From the NCBI GenBank assembly GCA_963783045.1, contig CAWAMD010000009.1:372001-436000 (forward strand): a stretch of DNA of 64,000 bases, written 5' to 3'. Origin of the DNA: CAWAMD01 sp963783045 (GTDB taxonomy: Bacteria > Actinomycetota > Nitriliruptoria > Nitriliruptorales > Nitriliruptoraceae). A program made the position numbers and the translations under genes. Of the stretch, positions 24,637-32,331 are shown in pieces. The first letter of the stretch is position 1, and each line of letters begins with the position of its first letter. The notes under the pieces were generated by a model. That model saw nothing but the letters and a program-made list of their open reading frames with translations. It was not told the DNA's origin and did no database searches.

Positions 24637-24937
24637 CTAGAGCCAGCTCCCGTCGTCGCCCCGGCGACCGTGCCGTCCTGGCGGGGGGCGGACCTCGCGC
24701 CAGCGGCGCAGGGTCCCCGCCTGGGTGACCTCGTTGCCCTGCGGGTCGACGAACGTCTGTTCCAACGGTGTCTGCTCGACCAGCTCGAATTCGGCCCGTG
24801 GCGCCCGCGCCGCCGGCCTGGTCGGCCGGTCCGTGCGCCGCGGCAGCGGGTGCCGCAGCAGCGGGCGCGACGACCGCCGCAACCGTCGCGAGTGACGTGG
24901 CGAGCGTGAGCAGCACGCCCATGAGTGACCGCTTCAT
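24637..24937 (-). CDS. Short exported protein, frameshifted
   Basis: ATG 24,937 gives a clear signal peptide (KRSLMGVLLTLATSLATVAAVVAPAAAA). Near 24,840-24,870 the frame changes to RAEFELVEQTPLEQTFVDPQ, GNEVTQAGTLRRWREVRPPP, ending at 24,637. Joined it is a ~100-residue secreted protein. It lies 37 bp after operator G and starts its operon. One indel, real or technical. Confidence 0.55.
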
Positions 24938-24974
24938 CGTGGTCCCCTCGTCCGAAACGATGACAGCCGGGTAA

Positions 24975-24992
24975 CTATGCGCCCTCGCATAG
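24975..24992. promoter_or_regulatory. BlaI-type operator G (perfect dyad)
   Basis: CTATGCG-CCCT-CGCATAG: both seven-base arms are exactly inverse. Located 37 bp upstream of the exported-protein start at 24,937. Confidence 0.8.
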
Positions 24993-25161
24993 CTCTTCTG
25001 GGCCCGGCGGCCCGGAAATGGCTCCCATACCCCCCGCCGGCACCACCACGCCTAGCCGTCGGTGACCAGCGGCGACAGTCCGGCCGGACGCGCCCGACCG
25101 CCCGCCGCCGCCCAATGGGCCGCCGACGACCCCTGACGGCGGCCGAGGGTTGCGCCACCAG

Positions 25162-25179
25162 CTATGTGCTGGGAAATAG
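25162..25179. promoter_or_regulatory. BlaI-type operator H (degenerate, orphan)
   Basis: CTATGTG-CTGG-GAAATAG. It resembles operator A and, like it, precedes an ATG followed by GTGCCGCACGACGGCGC, but here no gene body follows (see 25,201). Confidence 0.5.
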
Positions 25180-25200
25180 TAGAAAGTCGGGAATGCCAGG

Positions 25201-25255
25201 ATGAGTGCCGCACGACGGCGCATCGCACCCTCGGGACGCACGTCTGCGACGCCGG
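25201..25255 (+). other. Relic of a gene start like that of the amidase gene
   Basis: ATGAGTGCCGCACGACGGCGC encodes SAARRR, the same words as the start of the amidase gene at 10,272 (ASAARRR). After ~18 codons the DNA runs into the 3' end of the minus-strand gene at 25,266 without a coding pattern. I read it as the remaining 5' tip of a deleted paralogue with its operator. Confidence 0.4.
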
Positions 25256-25265
25256 TGCGGGCCGG

Positions 25266-25484
25266 TCAGCCGCTGCGCTGGCGCCGGACGGAGACGGCGA
25301 CGAGGACGACGCCGGCCGTCAGGTACCCGGCCGTGCCGATCACCAGGGCGCGGGCCACGCCGGGAGCGCCGGCGAGCGCGACGATCCCGGCGACGGCGAG
25401 CATCAGCAGCGCGCCAGCCGCCCACTGGGCCAGACGCCCGGCGGGACGCTCGGCGAGCGACTGCCATCGGTCGCGGATCCTCAT
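25266..25484 (-). CDS. Small two-helix membrane protein
   Basis: 72 residues from ATG 25,484. RDRWQSLAERPAGRLAQWAA, then ALLMLAVAGIVALAGAPGVA and VIGTAGYLTAGVVLVAVSVR are two membrane segments. Located 35 bp downstream of operator I. Unknown family. Confidence 0.65.
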   Translation of the reverse strand: MRIRDRWQSLAERPAGRLAQWAAGALLMLAVAGIVALAGAPGVARALVIGTAGYLTAGVVLVAVSVRRQRSG

Positions 25485-25519
25485 CGGCCACCCCGGGTCC
25501 CGTCGCGGTCTCGATGCAA

Positions 25520-25537
25520 CTGTGCGCCATCGTGTAG
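25520..25537. promoter_or_regulatory. BlaI-type operator I
   Basis: CTGTGCG-CCAT-CGTGTAG with A and T flanks, 35 bp before the two-helix protein. It lies between that gene and the 25.6-kb gene. Confidence 0.65.
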
Positions 25538-25581
25538 TGGACGTCAAGGGACACCCTGGCGGCGAGGGCGCGGGCCCCCCG

Positions 25582-25836
25582 TCAGTGCTCGCCGGGCAGG
25601 CGCAGGCCGGCGGCTGCCTTGGCGTGGTCGAGGGCGGCGGCGACGCGGTCCTTGTCGGCCTCGGGCAGGTCGGGGAACCGGGCTCCGGGCGGCACCGGGG
25701 CATCGAGCGCGACGGTCTGGGGGACGGGGGTGTCGACCGGGCCGCGGACGGTCACGGTCGCGGTGTCGCCGTCGAGCTCGAGGACGATGCGTGCGGGGGC
25801 CCCGTCGGCGGTGCGGGCGTGCCAGGTGTCGGTCAC
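25582..25836 (-). CDS. Small hypothetical protein
   Basis: 84 residues from GTG 25,836. TDTWHARTADGAPARIVLEL, DGDTATVTVRGPVDT and RFPDLPEADKDRVAAALDHA: a beta-rich start and helical end, no signal peptide. Possibly in one operon with the 38-residue frame just upstream. Unknown family. Confidence 0.55.
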   Translation of the reverse strand: MTDTWHARTADGAPARIVLELDGDTATVTVRGPVDTPVPQTVALDAPVPPGARFPDLPEADKDRVAAALDHAKAAAGLRLPGEH

Positions 25837-25858
25837 CGGGGCTCCTGTCGGGCGGCGG

Positions 25859-25975
25859 TCACGGGAGGACGGTTTCGCCGGTGGCGATGCGGCACAGGCG
25901 GTCGAACGTGTCCGGGCCGTCGGCGCGGTCGAGCAGGTCGGCGGCGTTTGCCTGTGGGCAACGGCTCGTCTCCAC
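25859..25975 (-). CDS. Very small possible protein (38 residues)
   Basis: GTG 25,975 gives ETSRCPQANAADLLDRADGP and then DTFDRLCRIATGETVLP, a plausible helical peptide ending 22 bp before the next start. It could equally be the C-terminal end of a longer gene whose front is lost. Confidence 0.3.
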   Translation of the reverse strand: METSRCPQANAADLLDRADGPDTFDRLCRIATGETVLP

Positions 25976-26098
25976 CGAGGCACGTTCGCCGTCATCGGCC
26001 GGCGTGTCTTGCTGGCGTCCTACGATGGTTTGGCACGATCACCTGGTGGCGTCGGAACCGATCGGCTGCGGTAGGCGTCAGGTAGGTGACAGGGGGCT

Positions 26099-26584
26099 GT
26101 GGTGCGCGACCGCGACGGGTTCACGGCGTTCTATGAACAGCGCCGTCCGGAGGTCCACGCGGCGGTTGCGGTCACCATCGGGGATGCCGATCTGGCTGTC
26201 GAGGCGGTCGATGAGGCGTTCGTCCGTGCCGCGGAGCGGTGGTCGCAGGTCTCGCGGATGGATCGGCCCGCCGGCTGGGTCTACCGCGTGGCGGTGAACT
26301 GGTCGGCCTCGTGGCGGCGCAAGTGGTCGCGTCGGCCGACCCGACCGCTCGAGATGCTCGACCGGCCGTACGTAGACGACCTGGCCGGCGTGGGCCTGCT
26401 CGAGGAGTTGTCGTGTCTGCCGCTGCTCCAGCGGCAGATGCTGGTGCTGCGGTTCGTGCTGGGCTACTCGGTCGCGGATACGGCAGCTGCGCTCGGCGTC
26501 GCCGAGGGCACGGTCAAGAGCGGCGTGTATCGAGCACGTCAGCAACTACGTGCTGATGCGGAGGTGTCTGATGGAGCTGGATGA
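26099..26584 (+). CDS. ECF-family RNA polymerase sigma factor
   Basis: 161 residues from GTG 26,099. Region 2: FTAFYEQRRPEVHAAVAVTI, VEAVDEAFVRAAERWSQVSR and RPAGWVYRVAVNWSASWRRK; region 4: LSCLPLLQRQMLVLRFVLGY, then SVADTAAALGVAEGTVKSGV with the -35-binding helix. Both regions are complete. Its stop overlaps the next gene by 14 bp, the classic sigma/anti-sigma arrangement. It may drive island promoters; target sequences were not identified. Confidence 0.85.
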   Translation: MVRDRDGFTAFYEQRRPEVHAAVAVTIGDADLAVEAVDEAFVRAAERWSQVSRMDRPAGWVYRVAVNWSASWRRKWSRRPTRPLEMLDRPYVDDLAGVGLLEELSCLPLLQRQMLVLRFVLGYSVADTAAALGVAEGTVKSGVYRARQQLRADAEVSDGAG

Positions 26585-27374
26585 ACGCCTGCGGCAGCTG
26601 ACCGGCCTGGTGCCGCCGCCACCGCCCGGAGACGCGCCCACGGTCTACCGGCGCGGGACCCGCCGTCGCCGCTGGCACCAGGCAGGGCGTGCGGCCACTG
26701 TGCTCGTCATCGTCGGTGTCCTTGGCCTCGGGGTCGCATCGCTGGTGGACCGCCCGGCCCGGCTCGACATCGCCGACCAGCCATCTGCGCCCGGGTCGAC
26801 GGCACCCGCCGGCGACAACGGCACGACGGCGTCAACCGACGGTCCGCTCGTCGCGTCACGACCCCCACTGATCCTCTCGTCCATGGGGCCGTTTGCGTGG
26901 GCGGTTGGCGTCTCCCCGACCGACGACGGCCGCTGGTGCGCAACCGCCGCACGCGGCACCATCCACATCGCCGACAAGACAGGTCAGCCGTGCGATCAAC
27001 CGCTCGCCCCGCCCCAAGCAGGCGACGTCACCTGGTACGGATCCCGACCGGACCGAGGCCCGGGTGCTCCCGCCCAGGGACTGTCCTGGGGCCTGGCTCC
27101 CACGGACGCCCACAAGGTGCTCGTCGAGTTCACCGACGGCACCCGCCGCGAAGCACCCATCGCCACCGTCGAGGGCACAGACGTGACCCTGTGGGCCATC
27201 GCCTACGAGAACGTCGACATCAAGACGATCGAGGCCGTCACCGATCACGGGACGACCGGCACGGCGGTCCTCGACGGCTTCGACGTGCTGGACCTGCTGC
27301 AGTTGCTGGGATGGCTGGTCGGCGTCGTAGCCGTGATCGGGGCAGCCACGTGGCTGCGCCGCAGGCACCTCTGA
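26571..27374 (+). CDS. Probable membrane anti-sigma or sensor protein
   Basis: 267 residues from ATG 26,571. A short cytoplasmic N-part (ELDERLRQLTGLVPPPPPGD), a first helix (AATVLVIVGVLGLGVASLV) at ~45-65, a large extracytoplasmic domain with two cysteines (DGRWCATAARG, GQPCDQP), and a second helix (LLQLLGWLVGVVAVIGAATW) near the C-terminus. Overlap with the sigma gene and topology suggest control of sigma activity; the short N-part lacks a visible HxxxCxxC zinc motif, so it is not a ZAS-type anti-sigma. Confidence 0.6.
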   Translation: MELDERLRQLTGLVPPPPPGDAPTVYRRGTRRRRWHQAGRAATVLVIVGVLGLGVASLVDRPARLDIADQPSAPGSTAPAGDNGTTASTDGPLVASRPPLILSSMGPFAWAVGVSPTDDGRWCATAARGTIHIADKTGQPCDQPLAPPQAGDVTWYGSRPDRGPGAPAQGLSWGLAPTDAHKVLVEFTDGTRREAPIATVEGTDVTLWAIAYENVDIKTIEAVTDHGTTGTAVLDGFDVLDLLQLLGWLVGVVAVIGAATWLRRRHL

Positions 27375-27549
27375 CGACCAGCAACAGCCCGCCGACCTGT
27401 CGGCGCCGAACGTCCGCAGCTCCCAGCGCGGCATCATCGACGGGCGAGCGTGGAGGACATGGCTACCGAGCGGCACAGTAAACGAAGTGTCTCCAGTCGC
27501 AGCTGACCAGCCCGGTACGCAGAACCCGGCCACCGGGTGTCCGACTGAT

Positions 27550-27567
27550 CTACTATCCGTGTAGTAG
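27550..27567. promoter_or_regulatory. BlaI-type operator J (variant core)
   Basis: CTACTAT-CCGT-GTAGTAG: same 18-bp length and outer CTA/TAG, but the inner bases differ from the GCG type. It is 16 bp before the lipoprotein ATG at 27,584. Could belong to the same or a related repressor. Confidence 0.5.
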
Positions 27568-27583
27568 CTCGTCGGGGGTGGGG

Positions 27584-28162
27584 ATGCGTGGGACGACGAT
27601 CACCGCGGGTGCGGTCCTTGTGGCCGTCGCGCTCGCCACCTCAGGGTGCGCCTACACCACGCGAGCGGAATGGGACCTGGGCGGCACCACCCCCGATGGT
27701 CGGCAGCTGCCAGCAGGACGACTGCCGGGCCGTGGGGCCGGGGGGAGGTGGTATCAGGGTGGTCGATGGTGGTGTGCAGGTGACGACCGAGGACGGTGCG
27801 GTCGTGCTCGGCGCCGACGATGGCCGACCGCGCTCCGGCCGTGTCGTCACGGCGCCGAGCCGCCCTCACCCGTCGTGATGGCGGGCACCGCCACCGTGCG
27901 GACCACCAGCACCGGCCTTCGCGACCTGGCGACCGACGGGCACGACGTCTTCTACGCCGACGGGACGCGGCTCGTGGCCCGAGACGCGACCAGCGGCGCC
28001 CTGCACTATCAGGCCGAGGCATACATGAGCGTCGGGGACCTCGCCGCGGCCAACGGCCTCGTCTACGTCGGCCTGCGTAGCGGCGCCGCGGCGTTCGAGG
28101 CCCGGCGAGGCATCCTGCGATGGTGGTGGCAGGAAGACGTGGGCCTTGTCCGGGGGCCGTAG
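27584..28162 (+). CDS. Lipoprotein with PQQ-type repeats, two frame changes
   Basis: ATG 27,584 begins a lipoprotein signal (AGAVLVAVALATSGC). In the middle (27,700-27,870) the protein-like frame is GIRVVDGGVQVTTEDGAVVL; before and after, it is the starting frame. The end (DLATDGHDVFYADGTRLVARD, ALHYQAEAYMSVGDLAAANG) shows repeat units of a PQQ/outer-membrane-type beta-propeller. Two compensating indels, or an edited gene. It is alone behind operator J. Confidence 0.55.
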   Translation: MRGTTITAGAVLVAVALATSGCAYTTRAEWDLGGTTPDGRQLPAGRLPGRGAGGRWYQGGRWWCAGDDRGRCGRARRRRWPTALRPCRHGAEPPSPVVMAGTATVRTTSTGLRDLATDGHDVFYADGTRLVARDATSGALHYQAEAYMSVGDLAAANGLVYVGLRSGAAAFEARRGILRWWWQEDVGLVRGP

Positions 28163-28735
28163 CGCCTGCGATCTCCGCCCAGCCAGGAGGGGGCGCAGCA
28201 GTGGCGGTCTCGGAACGATCCTGCAGACCACGGCCATCGCTCGCGTGGGCGTAATGGCCGCCTGACGGTCAACGCGACCGCGATACCTCAAGTCACCTAT
28301 CAGGCCGCGTCTGCCCCACCCCTTCGCTCGCAGAGATGTCCGGTGTTTCGCCGCAAGGACCACTCCGTGGTCTGGGCCGCAGGGCGCGAAGTATCGCGGT
28401 CTCAGGGCGGTCGAGCCGCCTCGTATCGCGCGATGTTGGCTTGACACCAGCGGTCGGGATCGGCGGGGTACACGCTGGCCCGCAGCCGGTGGGCCGCTTC
28501 CCGGAGGGGTCGAGGTTCGTGCTGTGTACAAACGTCGGAGACGAGGAGACCAACGGATGCGCTTGCCTCAGGGAGCCTGGTTCCCGTGGTCTGATGAGTT
28601 CCGGTGGGACCGCTTCCGCGGCAGGGGAGCAAGCGACGCGAGCGTGAGCCCATCCGCGACCAGCGCGACTGACGTCGCCGCGGCCTGTATCGCCGTTCGG
28701 CATCGTCTGGAGCGACGTTCGGGGCCGGCGGATCT
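28163..28735. other. Gap with a gene remnant
   Basis: No intact gene. On the minus strand 28,402-28,530 reads EAAHRLRASVYPADPDRWCQ followed by ANIARYEAARPP and a stop, like the C-terminus of a lost protein. Other frames show no protein-like pattern. Confidence 0.35.
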
Positions 28736-29050
28736 TCAGCGGTCGTCGCACCCCAGGGCGATGGCCAGAGCGCCGCAGACCTCGCCCAGTGTCTCGTCGT
28801 CCACTGAGCCCAGATGCTTCGTGAGTCGACGCCGCCCGATAGTGTGGATGCCGTCGCAGTTGATGACCGAGTCCGTGTCGATCCCGATCTCGGTGCTCAC
28901 CGGGACCTCGACGGCCAGGCCCCGGGCCTGCGTGGTGACCTCGACGACCGTGACGTTGGCGCGGACGTCGATCACGGCATTCCGAGTGACGACGAGAACG
29001 GGACGCGGCTTGCCGCCGACGTCAGCGAGCCGAACGTCGCCGCGCCTCAC
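28736..29050 (-). CDS. MazF/PemK-type endoribonuclease toxin
   Basis: 104 residues from GTG 29,050. RRGDVRLADVGGKPRPVLVV and TVVEVTTQARGLAVEVPVST, then SVINCDGIHTIGRRRLTKHL follow the MazF fold: the RPVLVV strand, the T near NVTVVEVTT and the NCD/IHTI segment. MazF toxins cut mRNA at short motifs. The start overlaps the antitoxin stop (GTGA). Confidence 0.85.
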   Translation of the reverse strand: MRRGDVRLADVGGKPRPVLVVTRNAVIDVRANVTVVEVTTQARGLAVEVPVSTEIGIDTDSVINCDGIHTIGRRRLTKHLGSVDDETLGEVCGALAIALGCDDR

Positions 29051-29247
29051 GCGTTGCCCCAGGCTTCCACGTCGTCCCAGTCGGCGGCTTCGGTCTCCGG
29101 ATGTGCCAGGTAGGCGTCGCGGTCACGTTCCGCTCGACGTCGGCGAACGGCCGCGCGCAGTCCGTCGCGAGCAGCCTCGGACAGGTTGATCCCGAGTTCG
29201 CGGGCTTCGTCCGCGAGCTCGTCATCGAAGATCACTGACGTTCGCAT
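29047..29247 (-). CDS. Ribbon-helix-helix antitoxin (MazE/CcdA-like)
   Basis: 66 residues. RTSVIFDDELADEARELGIN then LSEAARDGLRAAVRRRRAER is an RHH DNA-binding module; the acidic Trp-containing tail ETEAADWDDVEAWGNA resembles CcdA/MazE-type toxin-binding ends. Directly upstream of the MazF-like toxin. Confidence 0.8.
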   Translation of the reverse strand: MRTSVIFDDELADEARELGINLSEAARDGLRAAVRRRRAERDRDAYLAHPETEAADWDDVEAWGNA

Positions 29248-29624
29248 GCCTTGAGTGTATCAACAGGATGCACGCTCTCGTGGTGCCGCTTGATGGTGCG
29301 CACCTTCTTCCCGACCGTTCCAGATCGCCCGATCTGATCATGCCGGGCGCGTCCGGCAGTCGGCGCGATACAGATCGACCCATCGCGACCGTGGTTCGCG
29401 AGGCCGGCACTCCCGGCGACAGCTGATCGGCCATCTCGACCGGTATGGCGTCGGCTCCGGGCGGCTCGGCCGGCCAGTTCGCATGTGGACCCTCGCCGGC
29501 ACGAGACGGCGGGCGAGGATCGACTCACGCCCGCATCGGATGATCCGCGCTCTCGCGGCCGACTGGACGGACGACACCGGCACGCCCTAACGTATGAATA
29601 CCTGTTCAGATGTGAGGAAGAACG

Positions 29625-30200
29625 TTGACTGGTGTCTTCGCTGCTCTCCTCGTTGTTGCGCTGGGGTACGTCGGGGTGCTGATGCTGGGGATGCGCGGCG
29701 ACTGGCGCCGCGAGGGCCAGCTGCGCCCATCGACCGCCGCACTCACCTATCCGGCCTATCTGCTGCATCTCGCCGCGCTGCTGATCGCCGCTCTCACCCG
29801 GCTGTGGCCCATGCCCACAGGGACGTGGCCGCTCGCGGTCGCCGGTGGCGTGATCGCGATCGCTGGTCTCGCCGTGTCGGTCGCCGGGATGACCCGGTTC
29901 GGTTCGGTCGGTCAGGTCAGCGGGAACGAGCCCGGTGGTCTGGTGACGTCCGGGATCTACCGGTGGACACGCAACCCGCAGTACGTCGGGTGGGGAACCA
30001 CGCTTGTCGGGATCGCGCTCGTGTCGAGATCGTGGGCGGCCGTGCTGGCCGCCGTCGCCTACTGGGGGCTGATGCGGCTGTATCTCCCGCTCGAGGAATC
30101 GGCGCTGGAACGCCAGTTCGGCAGCACCTACGCGCGCTACCAACGTCGGACCCACCGCTGGTTCGGACGCCCCGCCTCGTCGAGGTCGGCCCCTGCGTGA
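29625..30200 (+). CDS. Isoprenylcysteine/phospholipid-type membrane methyltransferase
   Basis: 191 residues; TTG 29,625 after GAGGAAG is the best start. Four to five helices (VFAALLVVALGYVGVLML, LAVAGGVIAIAGLAVSVAGM, WAAVLAAVAYWGLMRLYL). The C-terminal GGLVTSGIYRWTRNPQYVGW and PLEESALERQFGSTYARYQR are the ICMT/PEMT family motifs (RNPxY, EE..L...FG..Y..Y), which bind SAM. Substrate unknown. It lies at the right end of the 24-kb island. Confidence 0.8.
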   Translation: MTGVFAALLVVALGYVGVLMLGMRGDWRREGQLRPSTAALTYPAYLLHLAALLIAALTRLWPMPTGTWPLAVAGGVIAIAGLAVSVAGMTRFGSVGQVSGNEPGGLVTSGIYRWTRNPQYVGWGTTLVGIALVSRSWAAVLAAVAYWGLMRLYLPLEESALERQFGSTYARYQRRTHRWFGRPASSRSAPA

Positions 30201-30204
30201 CGGC

Positions 30205-30612
30205 GTGCTGGTCCTGGGTGGCTACGGCGCCATCGGCACACCCCTGGCCCACGGGCTCGCCGAGGCTGGAATGATGCCCCTCCTCGCGGGACGCGACGGC
30301 GCCGCCGCAGCTGCGCAGGCTGCACGTCTAGCCGTGGCCGTGGCGCGCGAGCTGGACGTCGGGGACCTCGGACACCGTGGCAGCCGCTGTCCAGCAGGAC
30401 CGGATCGAGATGGTGGTCAACGCCACCGGCCGCGCGGACCTGGCACTGGCCGCCGTGCGGGCCGGGGCACACTTCGCCGACGTCAGCGCCAGTCCCGGCT
30501 ACGTCCAGCCGCTTCAGGCGCTCGACGCGGCGGCACGCCGCGAGCACCGCACGATCCTGGCCAGCGTGGGCCTGGCTCCCGGGCTGTCCAACGTAGCCGC
30601 CGCCTGGCTGCA
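30205..30612 (+). pseudogene. Saccharopine-dehydrogenase-like gene, truncated by the att/integrase segment
   Basis: VLVLGGYGAIGTPLAHGLAE is an NAD(P)-binding Rossmann start (GGYGAIG). After a frame change near 30,360 it continues IEMVVNATGRADLALAAVRA and VGLAPGLSNVAAAWLHG. This fits the N-terminal half of the saccharopine dehydrogenase-like family. At 30,612/30,613 it passes directly into the reverse-strand integrase start, losing the rest. It overlaps the end of the methyltransferase region in the same direction. Confidence 0.65.
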
Positions 30613-30740
30613 CGGGTCTCGAACGTCGCGGTCCGGCGCTTCTGTGAGCCGTCGGTCCCGGCGATCGTGAGCTGTGCGACGAACCGGTCGCCACGCTCGT
30701 AGATGGAGCCGGTGCCCTTGCGTGCCCGCTGTCTGCCCAC
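30613..30740 (-). pseudogene. Integrase N-terminal fragment
   Basis: GRQRARKGTGSIYERGDRFV and LTIAGTDGSQKRRTATFETR are identical to residues 2-43 of the integrase at 34,331-35,464; the remainder is replaced by antisense dehydrogenase sequence. It shows that the left element once had its own integrase. Confidence 0.85.
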
Positions 30741-30894
30741 GACGCCCTCCGTGACGCGTCGTGGGCGACGGCAAGCAGCAGGGCCTCGGGATGAGCAGCA
30801 GATAAGCAGCAGCCTGTGGGAAGCCGGCGGTTCCGTCCGAGAAGCGCAGGCGTCAGAACAGCAGAAACCGGCCGCAGGGGCCGGTTTCTGCAGG

Positions 30895-30936
30895 TGCGCC
30901 GCCAGGGACTCGAACCCCGAACCTGCCGGTTAAGAG
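30895..30936 (-). other. tRNA-Lys 3' fragment (attL of the second element)
   Basis: 42 bases identical to the 3' part of tRNA-Lys at 35,620-35,661, from the discriminator base to the anticodon; identity ends right after TAAGAG. With 35,620-35,661 it forms the att core; recombination would release a ~4.7-kb circle. Confidence 0.85.
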
Positions 30937-31051
30937 TTGCCCGGGGCGCGTCCAGCGCACACGCCGAACGTCCAGGCTTCACGGGGCTGACCCGCGGAGA
31001 CGTGAGCGCCGAGTCCATCGAGGCCGCGGCCGTCCGCCGTCGTCCGAGGCC

Positions 31052-31074
31052 GATAAGCAGCAGATAAGCAGCAG
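31052..31074 (+). repeat. Two overlapping GATAAGCAGCAG words
   Basis: A tandem of the 12-base word, 115 bp inside the left end of the second element; see the copies at 6,676, 30,801 and 35,526. Candidate integrase or excisionase arm sites. Confidence 0.55.
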
Positions 31075-31284
31075 CAGGACCCCGCCGGTGTGTCTGCGGG
31101 TGCCGGCTAGTCGACGGCGTGCTGCCGCCATCTGTGAGTGGGGACGGGTCGCTGTGAGCCGGTCCCTCGTCGCCGTGAGCGGAGCTGTGAGTCCCGCGTG
31201 AGCGGCGTTTGGACGGTGATGAACACCGCGGAACGTCCGCGGCCCGGACGAGACCCGACCGGCCCTGTCACGAGGAGAACCGCG

Positions 31285-31665
31285 ATGCCCGTCACCCAGA
31301 CCAGGCTCATCAGCGTCGTTGAGGCGGCCGAGATCATGGGCCTCTCACGATCAATGGTCTACGAGCTGCTCGCCGAGGGGCGCCTGCCCAGCATCCGGAT
31401 CGGTCGCACGCGACGCATCGACGTCGCTGACCTCGACGCCTTCATAGACCGCCACCGCGTCCCGGCTACCACCGCAGCGCCGACGCCCGTCCCAGTTCGA
31501 GAGCTCGCTCGAGACGGAGACCACCCGATGAGGAACTCCCGATCCGCACGCGCCGAGTCCACCATCGACACTCACGACAGCCCGTTCTGGAGCCTGACAG
31601 ATTCGCACCACCGTGCGACGCGTCCACGCGTTGACGTTCGCGGCGGACCGAAGGTCGCGAGATGA
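31285..31665 (+). CDS. Excisionase-like HTH protein, copy 2
   Basis: 126 residues from ATG 31,285 with a GAGGAG box. LISVVEAAEIMGLSRSMVYE then RLPSIRIGRTRRIDVADLDA is the HTH_17/AlpA winged HTH. It has a ~60-residue tail (TAAPTPVPVRELARDGDHPM) absent from copy 1 at 6,904. The stop overlaps the next gene (ATGA). Likely recombination directionality factor of the second element. Confidence 0.8.
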   Translation: MPVTQTRLISVVEAAEIMGLSRSMVYELLAEGRLPSIRIGRTRRIDVADLDAFIDRHRVPATTAAPTPVPVRELARDGDHPMRNSRSARAESTIDTHDSPFWSLTDSHHRATRPRVDVRGGPKVAR

Positions 31666-31991
31666 CCTCCCGGACCGACCAGCAGACGGCCAGGGTCAAC
31701 GTCGACGACGCGACTTGGCGGGACTTCCGCATCCTGGCGCTCGACCTCGACCGGTCTATCGCCGACTACCTCGGCCAGCTCGTCCGGGACGAGCTCCGGC
31801 GCGCACGGCGCCGGAACCGCGAAGAGTCGGCACGGACACCCGAACGCTCCGACGGGGATGCCCCCGTGGCGCCGGCCAGGCGGAAGAAGGCGCCCGTCCG
31901 GCTCGCGGAGGCCCAACTCTTGACGGGTCTTCCACACCCGGACCGGACACCTCGAACCGAGCGGGCAGGCCGGCGGCATGATGGGGCCTGA
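31662..31991 (+). CDS. RHH-like small protein, copy 2
   Basis: 109 residues. RTDQQTARVNVDDATWRDFR, then RSIADYLGQLVRDELRRARR matches the truncated copy at 7,276; here the C-terminus is complete (ARRKKAPVRLAEAQLL). A conserved partner of the excisionase in both elements. DNA binding is inferred from the RHH-like pattern. Confidence 0.65.
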   Translation: MTSRTDQQTARVNVDDATWRDFRILALDLDRSIADYLGQLVRDELRRARRRNREESARTPERSDGDAPVAPARRKKAPVRLAEAQLLTGLPHPDRTPRTERAGRRHDGA

Positions 31992-32005
31992 ACGCGAGAG
32001 GCGCG

Positions 32006-32329
32006 ATGGCTGAGTTCGGGGTAGGTGACCGGTTCCGGGCGCAGGCGCGCCGGCTGGACGCGCCGACGCTGGCCGACAAGCTGCTGCGTCGAGGGATCTC
32101 CCGAAGCGACGTCGATGAGGTGCTCGAGGACAACGAGGTCGTCGAGATCTACGAGCACGACGACCGGGTCCGCTACGTGCTCCTGGGTCATGTCGCCCAG
32201 CGCCCGTTGCATGTCGTGGTCGCGCAGGACGACATCGTCGGAGCCTCGGTCGTACTCTCCGTGTACGAGCCGGATGAAGCGCACGGCTGGGATCCCGACA
32301 CCGGATTCCGTCGACGGAAGGAGCGCTGA
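32006..32329 (+). CDS. DUF4258-family protein (possible RelE/MqsR-like toxin)
   Basis: 107 residues. LADKLLRRGISRSDVDEVLE, EVVEIYEHDDRVRYVLLGHV and RPLHVVVAQDDIVGASVVLSV fit DUF4258, a fold often compared with RelE/MqsR RNases and found beside zinc-finger antitoxins. The stop is 2 bp before the next ATG. A TA role is inference from this pairing. Confidence 0.7.
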   Translation: MAEFGVGDRFRAQARRLDAPTLADKLLRRGISRSDVDEVLEDNEVVEIYEHDDRVRYVLLGHVAQRPLHVVVAQDDIVGASVVLSVYEPDEAHGWDPDTGFRRRKER

Positions 32330-32331
32330 CC

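Larger units (their letters stand above)
30613..30936. repeat. Direct repeat, copy 1 (att segment with integrase 5' end)
   Basis: About 324 bp nearly identical to 35,337-35,661: the first ~43 codons of the integrase, its upstream region with GATGAGCAGCAG/GATAAGCAGCAG words, the hairpin, and the 3' 42 bases of tRNA-Lys. A single small difference lies near 30,750. It marks the left end of the second element and the right end of the first. Confidence 0.9.
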
